Shown one piece after another: positions 1 to 6,282 of a stretch of 12,680 nt of DNA. Numbering within the stretch: position 1 is the first letter of the stretch; each line of letters begins with the position of its first letter. The notes beneath the pieces are model-generated. The model ran no database searches. It was given only the letters and a program-made list of their open reading frames with translations, and was not told the DNA's origin. The stretch is from Chloroflexota bacterium (GTDB taxonomy: Bacteria > Chloroflexota > Limnocylindria > Limnocylindrales > CSP1-4), in the NCBI GenBank assembly GCA_021815005.1, contig JAKAHL010000024.1, forward strand, positions 1-12,680, read 5' to 3'. The translations under genes were made by a program, and so were the position numbers.

Positions 1-137
1 CCGATCTCTTCGAGAGGGCGCGGGCGACGGGTGCCGAGGTGGTGCAGGAGCCCACGGACCAGCCGTACGGCGTCCGGGACTGCGCCTTCCGCGACCCGGC
101 CGGGAACCTGATCCGGATCAGCCAGCCCCGCCGCTGA
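1..137 (+). CDS. VOC/glyoxalase-fold protein, C-terminal fragment
   Basis: Only the last 44 codons lie in the window; the gene continues to the left. The frame ends at TGA 135-137. The translated end has the typical last beta-alpha-beta unit of the vicinal oxygen chelate (glyoxalase/bleomycin-resistance) fold: a helix ending in GAEVV, a strand with PYGVRDCAFRDPAGN, then LIRI. The turn DPAGN followed by a hydrophobic strand is the family signature. Family members bind a metal and act on small molecules (glyoxalase, dioxygenase, drug binding), but the substrate cannot be told from this piece. Many members have a metal-binding Glu in the final strand (pattern N-x-I-E); here the matching position is Arg (NLIRI), so this copy may not bind metal in the usual way. 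The next gene starts almost 490 bp later, so it is probably a separate transcription unit. Confidence 0.8.
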   Translation, partial: DLFERARATGAEVVQEPTDQPYGVRDCAFRDPAGNLIRISQPRR

Positions 138-163
138 CGCCCGGTCGGCCGCCGCCGGGCGTC

Positions 164-397
164 GCCACTCCGCGCCCTGGGCGCGCGCACCCGCCTGGTG
201 GGCCCACGGCGCGCGCCACCCTGGGGAGCGCGCCACTCCAAGCCCAGGGCGTGCGGTTCGCCCGCCTGGCGGGTGAGTGGGACGGGCCAGCGGTCGCGCC
301 ACCCACGTGGCGGGTCGCCTGATCGGTGGAACCGCCGACCCGCTCGTGCGGCGAGTGGCCGGAGCGGCGCGGCGTGCGGTTCGCCCGCCAGGCGGGT
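164..397. repeat. Degenerate palindrome-bearing repeats
   Basis: Three related segments end in a near-perfect palindrome CCCGCC-N-GGCGGG: 190-202 (one mismatch, GGTGGG), 261-273 and 384-396. The last two are embedded in a 24-bp direct repeat (251-274 and 374-397) that differs at one base, the T/A centre of the palindrome. The first two are also preceded by the shared octamer GCCACTCC (164-171 and 232-239), so the repeat unit is about 40 bp. A weaker half copy lies near 302-313. The function is unknown. They may be intergenic repeat elements or decayed copies of one. Confidence 0.55.
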
Positions 398-400
398 AGC

Positions 401-436
401 CAGGCCTGCCCCCGGCGCCAGGCCTGCCCCCGGCGC
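401..436. repeat. 18-bp tandem duplication, two copies
   Basis: An 18-bp unit starting CAGGCCTGCC occurs twice head to tail (401-418 and 419-436) with no mismatch. It sits about 30 bp upstream of the candidate rpsU promoter. It looks like a simple slippage or duplication product; a regulatory role is possible but not shown. Confidence 0.8.
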
Positions 437-463
437 CCCGCCTCCCCCAAGACCCCCGCCCGA

Positions 464-493
464 TTCGACGCCCCTCCGCGACCCGCGTACACT
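464..493 (+). promoter_or_regulatory. Possible promoter for rpsU (-yqeY-pgpH)
   Basis: TACACT at 488-493 fits the TANNNT pattern of a -10 box and is one of very few such sites in this GC-rich spacer. TTCGAC at 464-469, 18 bp upstream, is a weak -35 candidate. The site would give a leader of roughly 125 nt before the rpsU start. This is pattern matching only; the -35 is poor. Confidence 0.3.
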
Positions 494-608
494 CCGGCGG
501 CCTACCGGCAGGTTTCGCGCACCCGCGAGAGCGGTCGCCGCGAGCCCGCCGGGACGCCCCCGCGCCGTTGGGCATCGCGCACGGGGAGCGAATCGACTCT
601 CCTGCCCG

Positions 609-617
609 AGGAGGTGA
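609..617 (+). promoter_or_regulatory. Strong Shine-Dalgarno site of rpsU
   Basis: AGGAGGTGA at 609-617 is a nine-base match to the complement of the usual 16S rRNA 3' end. It lies 7 nt before TTG 625, and this spacing is the main reason to place the rpsU start there and not at the in-frame ATG 568, which lies upstream of this site. Confidence 0.85.
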
Positions 618-624
618 ACCAGGT

Positions 625-810
625 TTGGCCGAAGTCCGAGTGGGCGAGAACGAGACGTTCGAAAGCGCCCTCCGCCGCTTCAACAAGAAGATCCAGCAGA
701 GCGGGATCCTCGCCGAGGCGCGTCGTCGTGAGCACTACGAGAAGCCGTCGGTGAAGCGGAAGCGCAAGGAAGCGAAGCGCAAGAAGAACGCGCGAGCGAG
801 CCAGGGCTGA
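625..810 (+). CDS. rpsU: 30S ribosomal protein bS21
   Basis: The 61-residue product is small ribosomal subunit protein bS21, which helps the 30S subunit recognise the translation start of mRNA. The sequence shows the family core: an AEVRV start, [12 protein letters not shown], then NKKIQQSG and a long very basic tail ([11 protein letters not shown]) that binds rRNA. The length matches the family (about 58-70 aa). The start is TTG 625, chosen because the protein then begins (M)AEVRV as in homologues and a perfect Shine-Dalgarno lies 7 nt before it. An in-frame ATG at 568 would add 19 unsupported residues. yqeY follows 109 bp later on the same strand, a pairing common in bacteria (rpsU-yqeY). 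A hairpin starts 5 bp after the stop. Confidence 0.95.
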   Translation: MAEVRVGENETFESALRRFNKKIQQSGILAEARRREHYEKPSVKRKRKEAKRKKNARASQG

Positions 811-815
811 GCCAG

Positions 816-834
816 ACCGGGTTCGCGGCCCGGT
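816..834 (+). terminator. Hairpin just after rpsU
   Basis: ACCGGG (816-821) pairs with CCCGGT (829-834) around a 7-nt loop, starting 5 nt after the rpsU stop. There is no T-run. It may slow or partly end transcription so that rpsU mRNA exceeds yqeY-pgpH mRNA, or protect the rpsU 3' end. A second 6-bp hairpin (884-889 with 894-899) lies just before the yqeY ribosome site. Confidence 0.3.
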
Positions 835-919
835 GACCGGCGGCGCCAGGACGGCGTCCCGCAATCCGGCCGCGAGCCCGCGGCGCCCCGCCGGGGGCGT
901 CTCACCCCAGGAGGGTCCG

Positions 920-1396
920 ATGACCCTACGCGAACGACTCCACGACGACACGATCGCCGCGATGCGATCAGGTGATGCGCTGCGCCGCGACGTCCTGCGC
1001 ATGGCCCAGAACGCCATCTACACCATCGAGAAGGCGAAGCGCGTCACGCTGTCCGAGGATGAGGTCCTCGGCGTGATCGTCAGGGAGGTCAAGACCCGCC
1101 GCGAGAGCGTGGACGCCTTCCGGGGCGGCGGCCGCGAGGATCTCGCGAGCAAGGAGGAGGCGGAGATCGCCATCCTCTCGGGCTACCTGCCGCAGCAGCT
1201 GACCGACGACGAGCTTCGGTCGCTCGTGGCCGAGGGCATCACCGCCACCGGTGCGGCCTCGGCCCGGGATCTGGGCAAGGTCATGGGCTGGCTCTCCCCC
1301 AGGATCCGCGGTCGCGCCGACGGCAAGGCCGCGTCAGGGGCCGTGGCCCGGGCGCTCGCCGAGGCGGAGCGGGCCGCGGGCAGGGCCGCCGGCTAG
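920..1396 (+). CDS. yqeY: YqeY-like protein (GatB/YqeY domain)
   Basis: The 158-residue product belongs to the GatB/YqeY family, whose helical domain matches the C-terminal tRNA-binding part of the amidotransferase subunit GatB. Stand-alone YqeY proteins are common beside rpsU; their precise role is unsettled, with tRNA-related function inferred from the fold. Visible features are an N-terminal helix MTLRERLHDD, the motif RRDVLRMAQNAI, the segment VIVREVKTRRES, the conserved ILSGYLPQQLTDDEL, and the C-terminal DLGKVMGWLSPRIRGRADGK, a strong family signature (lysine- and glycine-rich end, KVMG...GRADG). Length fits the family (about 150 aa). ATG 920 has AGGAGG 5 nt upstream (909-914). An in-frame GTG at 833 would add a Pro/Arg-rich stretch with no support. 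pgpH begins 7 bp after the stop, so the two are probably co-translated. Confidence 0.92.
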   Translation: MTLRERLHDDTIAAMRSGDALRRDVLRMAQNAIYTIEKAKRVTLSEDEVLGVIVREVKTRRESVDAFRGGGREDLASKEEAEIAILSGYLPQQLTDDELRSLVAEGITATGAASARDLGKVMGWLSPRIRGRADGKAASGAVARALAEAERAAGRAAG

Positions 1397-1403
1397 GCCC
1401 GTC

Positions 1404-3566
1404 ATGCTCACCTCGTCGGCCGTCGACACCAGCGTCGCCTTCACCCGCCGGGACGCGTGGCGGCTGCTCGCCGCGTCGGTCCTGCTCATCGCCGCGATGG
1501 CAGTCATCCTCGGTTTCGACGTCCTGCCCGCCCAGCCCAGCCTCGTGCTCGGCATGCCCGCGCCCACGGTGGTGCAGGCGCCGCGCGCCGCAGCCTACAC
1601 GAGCCAGGTCAAGACCCAGCAGGCCCGCGACGCCGCGAGTGCCGCGGTCGAGCCCCAGTACACGTACACGGCGGCGGGCGCGGCCGCGGTGGCCGCCCAG
1701 CAGGCCCGCGCGTTCGAGCAGCTGGCGCAGGTCGTGGACGCGGCGTTCGCGCCCAGCGTCACCGACCTCGGCCGCCAGGCGATCCTGGCCGGCGCCCTGG
1801 GCGACCTGACGTCAGCCGACCGCAAGACGCTGATGGGCCTGACCCCGGCCCGCTGGACCGCGGTCCGCGCGGAGGCCGCGCGCGTCCTCGCCACGCTCGA
1901 GGGCGCGCCGCTCCTCGACACCCAGCTGCCGCTGGTGCGCGCGAACCTCGGTGACCAGATCGCGGGCGGTCTCTCCCCCGATGAGCGCTCGCTGGCCGCC
2001 GCCATGGTGGCCCCGCTCCTCGTCGCCAACTCGTCCTACTCCGACCAGCTCACCTCCGAGGCGCGCGCCGCGGCCGCCGCCGCCGTCCAGCCCGTGCAGC
2101 AGAGCTGGGAGCAGGGCGAGACCATCGTCGGGGACGGCGTGCGCATCGACGACGTGGCCTACGAGGCGATCACCTACTTCGGGCTCAACCAGGGCGGCCT
2201 CGACGTCGCCCGGCTCGTGGGCTTCTTCGTGCTGTCGGTCCTGACCATCGCCCTGCTGCTGCTGTGGACGTGGCGGTTCCGCCGCGAGTTCTGGCACCGC
2301 AACAAGGTGCTGCTGCTGCTCAGCCTCATCCTCCTGGTGGCGGTGCTGGCCCTCAAGCTCACAGCTGGCCGCTACTGGCTGCCGTACGCGCTGCCGCTCG
2401 GCGCCGTGGGCATGCTGCTCGCGGTCCTGCTCGACGGCGGCGCCGCGCTCATCCTCACCTCGCTGCTCGCGATCCTCGCGGCGGCGGTCAACGGCGGCGG
2501 CTACGGCGGCGGGCTCGAGCTCGCCGCCTACACGCTGCTCGGCGGCATCGCGGGCATCGTGGCGGTCCGCCGCGGCGACCGGCTGTCGGGGTTCGTGCGG
2601 GCGGGTTCCGCCGTCTTCCTGGTCCAGGCCCTGACCGCGGTCACGTTCGCCCTCCTCGGCCGCCAGGACATGCGCGGCGTGCTCGAGCTCATCGGCGCGG
2701 CGGCCGTCTCGTCCGGCGGCGCGGCCGTGGCCACCGCGGGCTCGGTCGCGGTGGTCGGCTCGCTGTTCGGGATCCTCACGGTGTTCCAGCTCCAGGAGCT
2801 GGCGAACCCCACCGCGCCGCTGCTCCGCCGCCTCCTGGTCGAGACGCCCGGGACCTACCACCACAGCCTGATGGTGGGCAACCTCGCCGAGCGCGCGGCC
2901 GAGGTGATCGGGGCGGACCCGCTCGTCGCGCGCGTCGCCGCCTACTACCACGACGTGGGCAAGCTCGCGAACCCGGGCGCGTTCATCGAGAACCAGGCGG
3001 GCGGCGCCAACATCCACGACGAGCTGGACCCGGAGGCGTCGGCGCAGCTGCTCAAGCGCCACGTGTCGGCCGGGATCGACATCGCCTACGGGGCGGGCCT
3101 GCCCAAGCAGCTGATCGCGTTCATCCCGCAGCACCACGGCACCGGGGTCATGGCCTACTTCTACGGCCGGGCCAGGGAGGAGGCGGCGGCGCCCTACGGC
3201 GGCCTCGACACCCCTGAGGGCCGGAGGGCCGCCGACGCGGTTGACGTGCGCAAGTTCCGCCACGGCGGGCCCAAACCGCAGTCGCGCGAGGCGGCGATCA
3301 TCATGCTCGCGGACTCGGTGGAGGCATCCGTGCGCTCGCTGACCTCGCACGACGAGACGGCGATCCGCGCGATGGTGGGCCGGATCTTCGAGGAGCGCAT
3401 CGGCGACGGCCAGTTCGACGAGTGCGACCTGACCCTGCGGGACCTGGAGCGCATCCGCGAGTCCTTCGTCGGCCAGCTGCTGGGCATGTACCACCAGCGG
3501 ATCGCCTACCCGGACAACAAGATCGTGGAGCTGGAGTCGCGTCGGGCCGCGGGCGGCGAGGAGTAG
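1404..3566 (+). CDS. pgpH: 7TMR-HD membrane phosphohydrolase, PgpH type
   Basis: The 720-residue product has the full PgpH/YqfF architecture: one N-terminal membrane helix (about 19-38), an extracytoplasmic 7TMR-HDED domain (about 40-268), a multi-helix membrane block (about 269-470), and a cytoplasmic HD domain (about 478-640) with a short tail. The HD metal ligands are all visible: H486/H487 in TYHHS, H516-D517 in YYHDVGK, H553 in KRHVS, H577-H578 in PQHHGT and D637 in MLADSVEA. Their spacing matches that of Listeria PgpH, which hydrolyses cyclic di-AMP, so the same reaction is inferred. The start ATG 1404 lies 7 bp after yqeY and has no clear ribosome site, suggesting coupling to yqeY. In Bacillus the homologue sits between phoH and ybeY; here phoH is absent and ybeY is almost 2.8 kb further on. 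Confidence 0.93.
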   Translation: MLTSSAVDTSVAFTRRDAWRLLAASVLLIAAMAVILGFDVLPAQPSLVLGMPAPTVVQAPRAAAYTSQVKTQQARDAASAAVEPQYTYTAAGAAAVAAQQARAFEQLAQVVDAAFAPSVTDLGRQAILAGALGDLTSADRKTLMGLTPARWTAVRAEAARVLATLEGAPLLDTQLPLVRANLGDQIAGGLSPDERSLAAAMVAPLLVANSSYSDQLTSEARAAAAAAVQPVQQSWEQGETIVGDGVRIDDVAYEAITYFGLNQGGLDVARLVGFFVLSVLTIALLLLWTWRFRREFWHRNKVLLLLSLILLVAVLALKLTAGRYWLPYALPLGAVGMLLAVLLDGGAALILTSLLAILAAAVNGGGYGGGLELAAYTLLGGIAGIVAVRRGDRLSGFVRAGSAVFLVQALTAVTFALLGRQDMRGVLELIGAAAVSSGGAAVATAGSVAVVGSLFGILTVFQLQELANPTAPLLRRLLVETPGTYHHSLMVGNLAERAAEVIGADPLVARVAAYYHDVGKLANPGAFIENQAGGANIHDELDPEASAQLLKRHVSAGIDIAYGAGLPKQLIAFIPQHHGTGVMAYFYGRAREEAAAPYGGLDTPEGRRAADAVDVRKFRHGGPKPQSREAAIIMLADSVEASVRSLTSHDETAIRAMVGRIFEERIGDGQFDECDLTLRDLERIRESFVGQLLGMYHQRIAYPDNKIVELESRRAAGGEE

Positions 3567-3575
3567 CCGACCGGC

Positions 3576-3590
3576 GGGGCCGGCGGCCCC
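3576..3590 (+). terminator. Hairpin after pgpH
   Basis: GGGGCC (3576-3581), loop GGC, GGCCCC (3585-3590) is a perfect 6-bp inverted repeat right after the pgpH stop. No T-run follows, so it is a weak terminator candidate. It may end the rpsU-yqeY-pgpH transcript with Rho or by itself. Confidence 0.35.
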
Positions 3591-3654
3591 AGGACGGCGC
3601 CCCGGCTGACCGCGGGTCGGTGCCGTCCGACACCGGGATCCGGGCGCCCGGCCA

Positions 3655-3683
3655 TTGACCTCCGCAGATCCCCGACGCATCCT
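3655..3683 (+). promoter_or_regulatory. Possible promoter of the S53 protease gene
   Basis: TTGACC at 3655-3660 matches the -35 consensus at five of six positions. CATCCT at 3678-3683, after a 17-bp spacer, matches the -10 consensus at three of six. The site lies 65 bp before the protease ATG, in a relatively AT-richer part of the spacer. The strong -35 and ideal spacing are the support; the -10 is weak. Confidence 0.35.
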
Positions 3684-3747
3684 CACCCCAGCATCGCGGC
3701 TGCGCACGCCTGCCGCGCGGTCCTGAGTGCGTAGGAGGCAAGAGCCG

Positions 3748-5580
3748 ATGCGGCATGTGATCCGGCGGTTGGTGGCGGTTGCGGCCGCCGCGCTGACCGT
3801 CTCGATGCTGGCGGCGCCCGCCGCGGGCGCCGCCAGCCCGAGCTGGAGCCACCGTGACCTGCGGATCTGCGGGCCGGGCACGGCCGACACCGCCGCCTGC
3901 CTGAGTGTCGTGCGCCAGTTCTACGAGAACGGGCAGGCGTACCACGCCCAGACGCCCGGGGACCTCAAGTCCGTGGCGAAGGCTGCGGCGTCGGTCAGCT
4001 ACACCGCCACGAACATCCGCGCGGCGTACGGGATCACGACCGTCGGCGACCCGTCGCGCGTGATCGCGATCGTGGACGCCTATGACGACCCCGCCGCGTT
4101 CACGAACCTGACCACCTACCGCGGGACGATGGGCCTGCCGGCGATCAACAGCTGCTCGCTGAATGCCCTCACCGCCCTCACGAGCACTGCCGGGACCCCG
4201 TGCTTCGCCAAGGTGAACCAGACGGGCGGGACGTCGTACCCAAGGGCCGACTCCGGCTGGGCCAACGAGATCGACCTTGATCTCCAGGCCGCCTCGGCGG
4301 TCTGCCCGATGTGCAGCATCCTGCTGCTCGAGGCGTCCACGGCCTCGTTCGCGAACCTCGGCACCGCAGTGACCACCGCGTCGAACACCAAGCACGTCCT
4401 CGCCATCTCGAACAGCTACGGCTCCACGGGTGACGCCTCGGGCGCCAGCTACCCGCAGTGGGACAACGCCGCCAAGAAGGGCCTCGCGGTCACCGCGTCC
4501 ACGGGCGACAACGGGTACGGCGCCTCGTTCCCGGCCTCGGGCACGTACGTCCTCGCCGTCGGCGGCACCAATCTCCAGGTGGACGCGAACGGGGTCCGCT
4601 CGTCGGAGACCGCCTGGGCCGGGGCCGGCAGCGGCTGCTCCACCTACAACGCCGCTCCGTCGTGGCAGGCGATCCCGGGCAGCCCCTGCGGCACCATGAA
4701 GGCGATCGCGGACGTCTCGGCCGACGCCGACCCCTCCTCCGGACTGCAGGTCTACACGACGTACAGCGGCAAGACGGGCTGGTATGTCTTCGGCGGCACC
4801 AGCCTGTCCTCCCCGCTGACGGGCGCGCTCTACGCCATGCAGGGCGGCTACGGCGGCAGCACGGGCCTGCTGGCCGGCGCGTACGCCTGGGCGCCCACGA
4901 CGCCGCACTACGACGTGACGTCCGGCTCGAACGGCACCTGCGCCATTGCCGTGCTGTGCACCGCCGGCCCCGGCTGGGACGGCCCCACCGGGCTCGGCAG
5001 CATCCAGATTGCGCCCGTGGTCCAGACGCTCACCGCCATCACCGTCTCGCCGTCGAGCGCGTCGGTGGCGGTCGGCGCCACGCAGCAGTTCACGGCCACC
5101 GCGTACGACCAGTACGGCGCGGCGATGGCCACGCAGCCCGCGTTCACGTGGACGGTCAGCGGCGTCGGCTCCATCGACAGCGGCAGCGGGCTGTACTCGG
5201 CGGGCACCACCACGGGCACGGCCACCGTCACCGCAGCGAGCGGCTCGGTCAGCGGCACGGCGTCGGTCACGGTCACCGCGGTGCCGGACTTCTCGCTGGC
5301 GGTGAACCCCAGTTCGCAGACCATCAGGCGCGGCGGCACGGCCACCTACACGGTCACCGTCACCGGGTCCGGCGGCTTCACCGGCTCGGTCACGCTGAGC
5401 GTGTCCGGCGCGCCGGGCGGGGCGAAGGTCACCATCACGCCGAACCCCACCACGAGCACGGCCACGGTCACCGTCGCGACGAGGACCAACACGTCGGTCA
5501 AGACGTACAGCCTCACCATCACTGGCGTGAGCGGCGGCCTGACCCGCACGGCCTCGGCCTCCCTCACGGTGACGAAGTAG
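3748..5580 (+). CDS. Secreted S53 (sedolisin-type) serine-carboxyl peptidase
   Basis: The 610-residue product is a predicted secreted endopeptidase. A Sec signal peptide (MRHVIRR, hydrophobic core 8-23, cleavage near AAGA at 26-29) is followed by about 60 residues of linker, a catalytic domain (about 90-415) and two Ig-like domains (about 428-511, Big2-like, and 513-610). Sedolisin features are visible: E174 and D178 in NEIDLD, oxyanion Asp D254 in STGDNG, nucleophile S352 in GGTSLSSP, and a likely calcium site formed by D389 (YDVTSG) and D411 (GWDGPTGLG). The motif AIVDAYDDP (100s) is typical of a bacterial S53-like subgroup without the long Pro-kumamolisin domain. Start ATG 3748 has AGGAGG 9 nt upstream (3733-3738); an in-frame GTG at 3727 lies before that site. 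No membrane anchor or sorting signal is seen at the C-terminus. S53 enzymes usually work at acid pH; substrates are unknown. Confidence 0.9.
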   Translation: MRHVIRRLVAVAAAALTVSMLAAPAAGAASPSWSHRDLRICGPGTADTAACLSVVRQFYENGQAYHAQTPGDLKSVAKAAASVSYTATNIRAAYGITTVGDPSRVIAIVDAYDDPAAFTNLTTYRGTMGLPAINSCSLNALTALTSTAGTPCFAKVNQTGGTSYPRADSGWANEIDLDLQAASAVCPMCSILLLEASTASFANLGTAVTTASNTKHVLAISNSYGSTGDASGASYPQWDNAAKKGLAVTASTGDNGYGASFPASGTYVLAVGGTNLQVDANGVRSSETAWAGAGSGCSTYNAAPSWQAIPGSPCGTMKAIADVSADADPSSGLQVYTTYSGKTGWYVFGGTSLSSPLTGALYAMQGGYGGSTGLLAGAYAWAPTTPHYDVTSGSNGTCAIAVLCTAGPGWDGPTGLGSIQIAPVVQTLTAITVSPSSASVAVGATQQFTATAYDQYGAAMATQPAFTWTVSGVGSIDSGSGLYSAGTTTGTATVTAASGSVSGTASVTVTAVPDFSLAVNPSSQTIRRGGTATYTVTVTGSGGFTGSVTLSVSGAPGGAKVTITPNPTTSTATVTVATRTNTSVKTYSLTITGVSGGLTRTASASLTVTK

Positions 5581-5607
5581 CGCGAGCGCCTCGGCGCCGA
5601 CACGCAA

Positions 5608-5635
5608 CCGGCCGTCGCCTTCGGGCGGCGGCCGG
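5608..5635. terminator. Strong UUCG-loop hairpin between convergent genes
   Basis: A 12-bp stem (5608-5619 with 5624-5635) carries one G-T pair and closes a TTCG loop with a C-G pair, the very stable C(UUCG)G tetraloop form when read on the + strand. It begins 27 nt after the protease stop and lies between two converging genes. There is no T-run on either side, so it is more likely a 3'-end protector or Rho-assisted terminator than a classic intrinsic terminator. On the - strand the loop would read CGAA. Confidence 0.6.
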
Positions 5636-5684
5636 CTCGATTCCGGAGTAGCCGGCGATCGCCGCAGCCGGCTGCAGCCCGGCG

Positions 5685-5702
5685 GGCCCGACGCTTCGGG
5701 CC
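5685..5702. terminator. Second hairpin downstream of def
   Basis: GGCCCGA (5685-5691) pairs perfectly with TCGGGCC (5696-5702) across the 4-nt loop CGCT. It lies about 30 bp beyond the def stop when read on the - strand, beyond the 10-bp repeats, so it may mark the end of def mRNA. No T-run is present. Confidence 0.4.
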
Positions 5703-5740
5703 GTCAGGCCCCGTCAGGCCCCGTCAGGCCCCGTCAGGCC
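5701..5740. repeat. Four exact 10-bp tandem repeats over the def stop
   Basis: CCGTCAGGCC occurs four times in tandem without a mismatch. On the - strand each unit contains TGA. The first one read (5734-5736) is the def stop codon, and because the period is 10 the next units supply TGA in the other two frames. The array therefore closes all three reading frames of the def strand within 40 bp. Confidence 0.9.
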
Positions 5741-6282
5741 TGCTCGACCCCGTCGGCCCCTTCGGCCGCGTCGGTTTCCTCGGTCCCGTCGGCTTCCTCG
5801 GCGAGCCGGCGGTCCAGCTCCTCCTCGGTGAGGATCTCCTCGTCCTCCGACAGCGCGTCGATGTACAGCTCGCCGTGGAGGTGGTCGAACTCGTGCTGGA
5901 TGGCGCGGGCCAGGTACCCGTGCCCGCTGACGGTGATCCGCTGGCCGTGGCGGTCCTGACCAACCATCACCGCGTGCTCGGCCCGCCATCGCCAGGCGCG
6001 GTAGCCGGGCACCGAGAGGCAGCCCTCCCAGGCGCCCTCCTCGCCGGACAGGTGGACGATCTCGGGGTTGGCCACCTCGAACAGCTCGTCGTCCACCCGG
6101 ATCACGCACAGCGCCAGGTCGAGGCCGATCTGCTGGGCGGCCAGGCCCACGCCGGGCGCGGCATCCATCGTCTCGACCATGTCGTCGAGGAGCGCGCCGA
6201 GCTCGCGGTCGAACTTCACGATGGGCCGCCCGGGGAGGCGGAGGCGGGGCTCGCCGAGGGTGACGATGGGTCGGATGGCCAT
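5734..6282 (-). CDS. def: Peptide deformylase
   Basis: The 182-residue product removes the formyl group from the N-terminal methionine of new proteins at the ribosome exit. All three family motifs are present: GVGLAAQQIG (44-53), EGCLSVPG (86-93) and QHEFDH (129-134). The metal ligands are C88, H130 and H134 with catalytic E131. The core ends near residue 145 and is followed by an acidic Glu/Asp/Ala/Thr-rich tail of about 35 residues, longer than in many homologues and probably disordered. The start ATG is at 6282-6280, as the protein then begins MAIRPIVTLGEP, typical of the family; no Shine-Dalgarno is seen, but a TANNNT box lies 6 bp upstream, pointing to a leaderless mRNA. The gene runs opposite to its neighbours, divergent from ybeY and convergent with the protease gene. 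fmt is not in the window. Confidence 0.96.
   Translation of the reverse strand: MAIRPIVTLGEPRLRLPGRPIVKFDRELGALLDDMVETMDAAPGVGLAAQQIGLDLALCVIRVDDELFEVANPEIVHLSGEEGAWEGCLSVPGYRAWRWRAEHAVMVGQDRHGQRITVSGHGYLARAIQHEFDHLHGELYIDALSEDEEILTEEELDRRLAEEADGTEETDAAEGADGVEQA

Larger units (their letters stand above)
138..624. other. Gene-free spacer upstream of rpsU
   Basis: This 487-bp spacer shows no convincing coding sequence: the open frames are short, rich in Pro, Arg, Ala and Gly, and overlap on both strands, as expected of very GC-rich noncoding DNA. It holds a set of degenerate palindromic repeats (164-397), an 18-bp tandem duplication (401-436), one possible promoter (464-493) and a leader of about 130 nt before rpsU. 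No tRNA or recognised riboswitch was seen. Confidence 0.6.
3567..3747. other. Spacer between pgpH and the protease gene
   Basis: The 181-bp spacer has a perfect 6-bp stem (3576-3581 with 3585-3590) 9 nt after the pgpH stop, a possible promoter (3655-3683) and the protease ribosome site (3733-3738). The segment GACCGGCGG...CCAGGACGGCG (3569-3577 and 3589-3599) resembles the one after rpsU (835-843 and 846-856). Confidence 0.6.

Noticed and set aside
118..617. Overlapping open frames on both strands between the VOC fragment and rpsU
   Set aside because: They are Pro/Arg/Ala/Gly-rich, overlap each other and the repeats, and show no conserved motif or ribosome site.
901..3691. CTCACCCCAG occurring at 901-910 and 3682-3691, both upstream of genes
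   Set aside because: Ten bases in a GC-rich window, at different distances from the start codons (10 and 57 bp), are too little to call a shared element.
1812..5607. Long - strand open frames opposite pgpH and the protease gene
   Set aside because: Both are compositionally biased shadows (Arg/Ala/Gly/His-rich) of well-identified + strand genes, without starts or motifs of their own.
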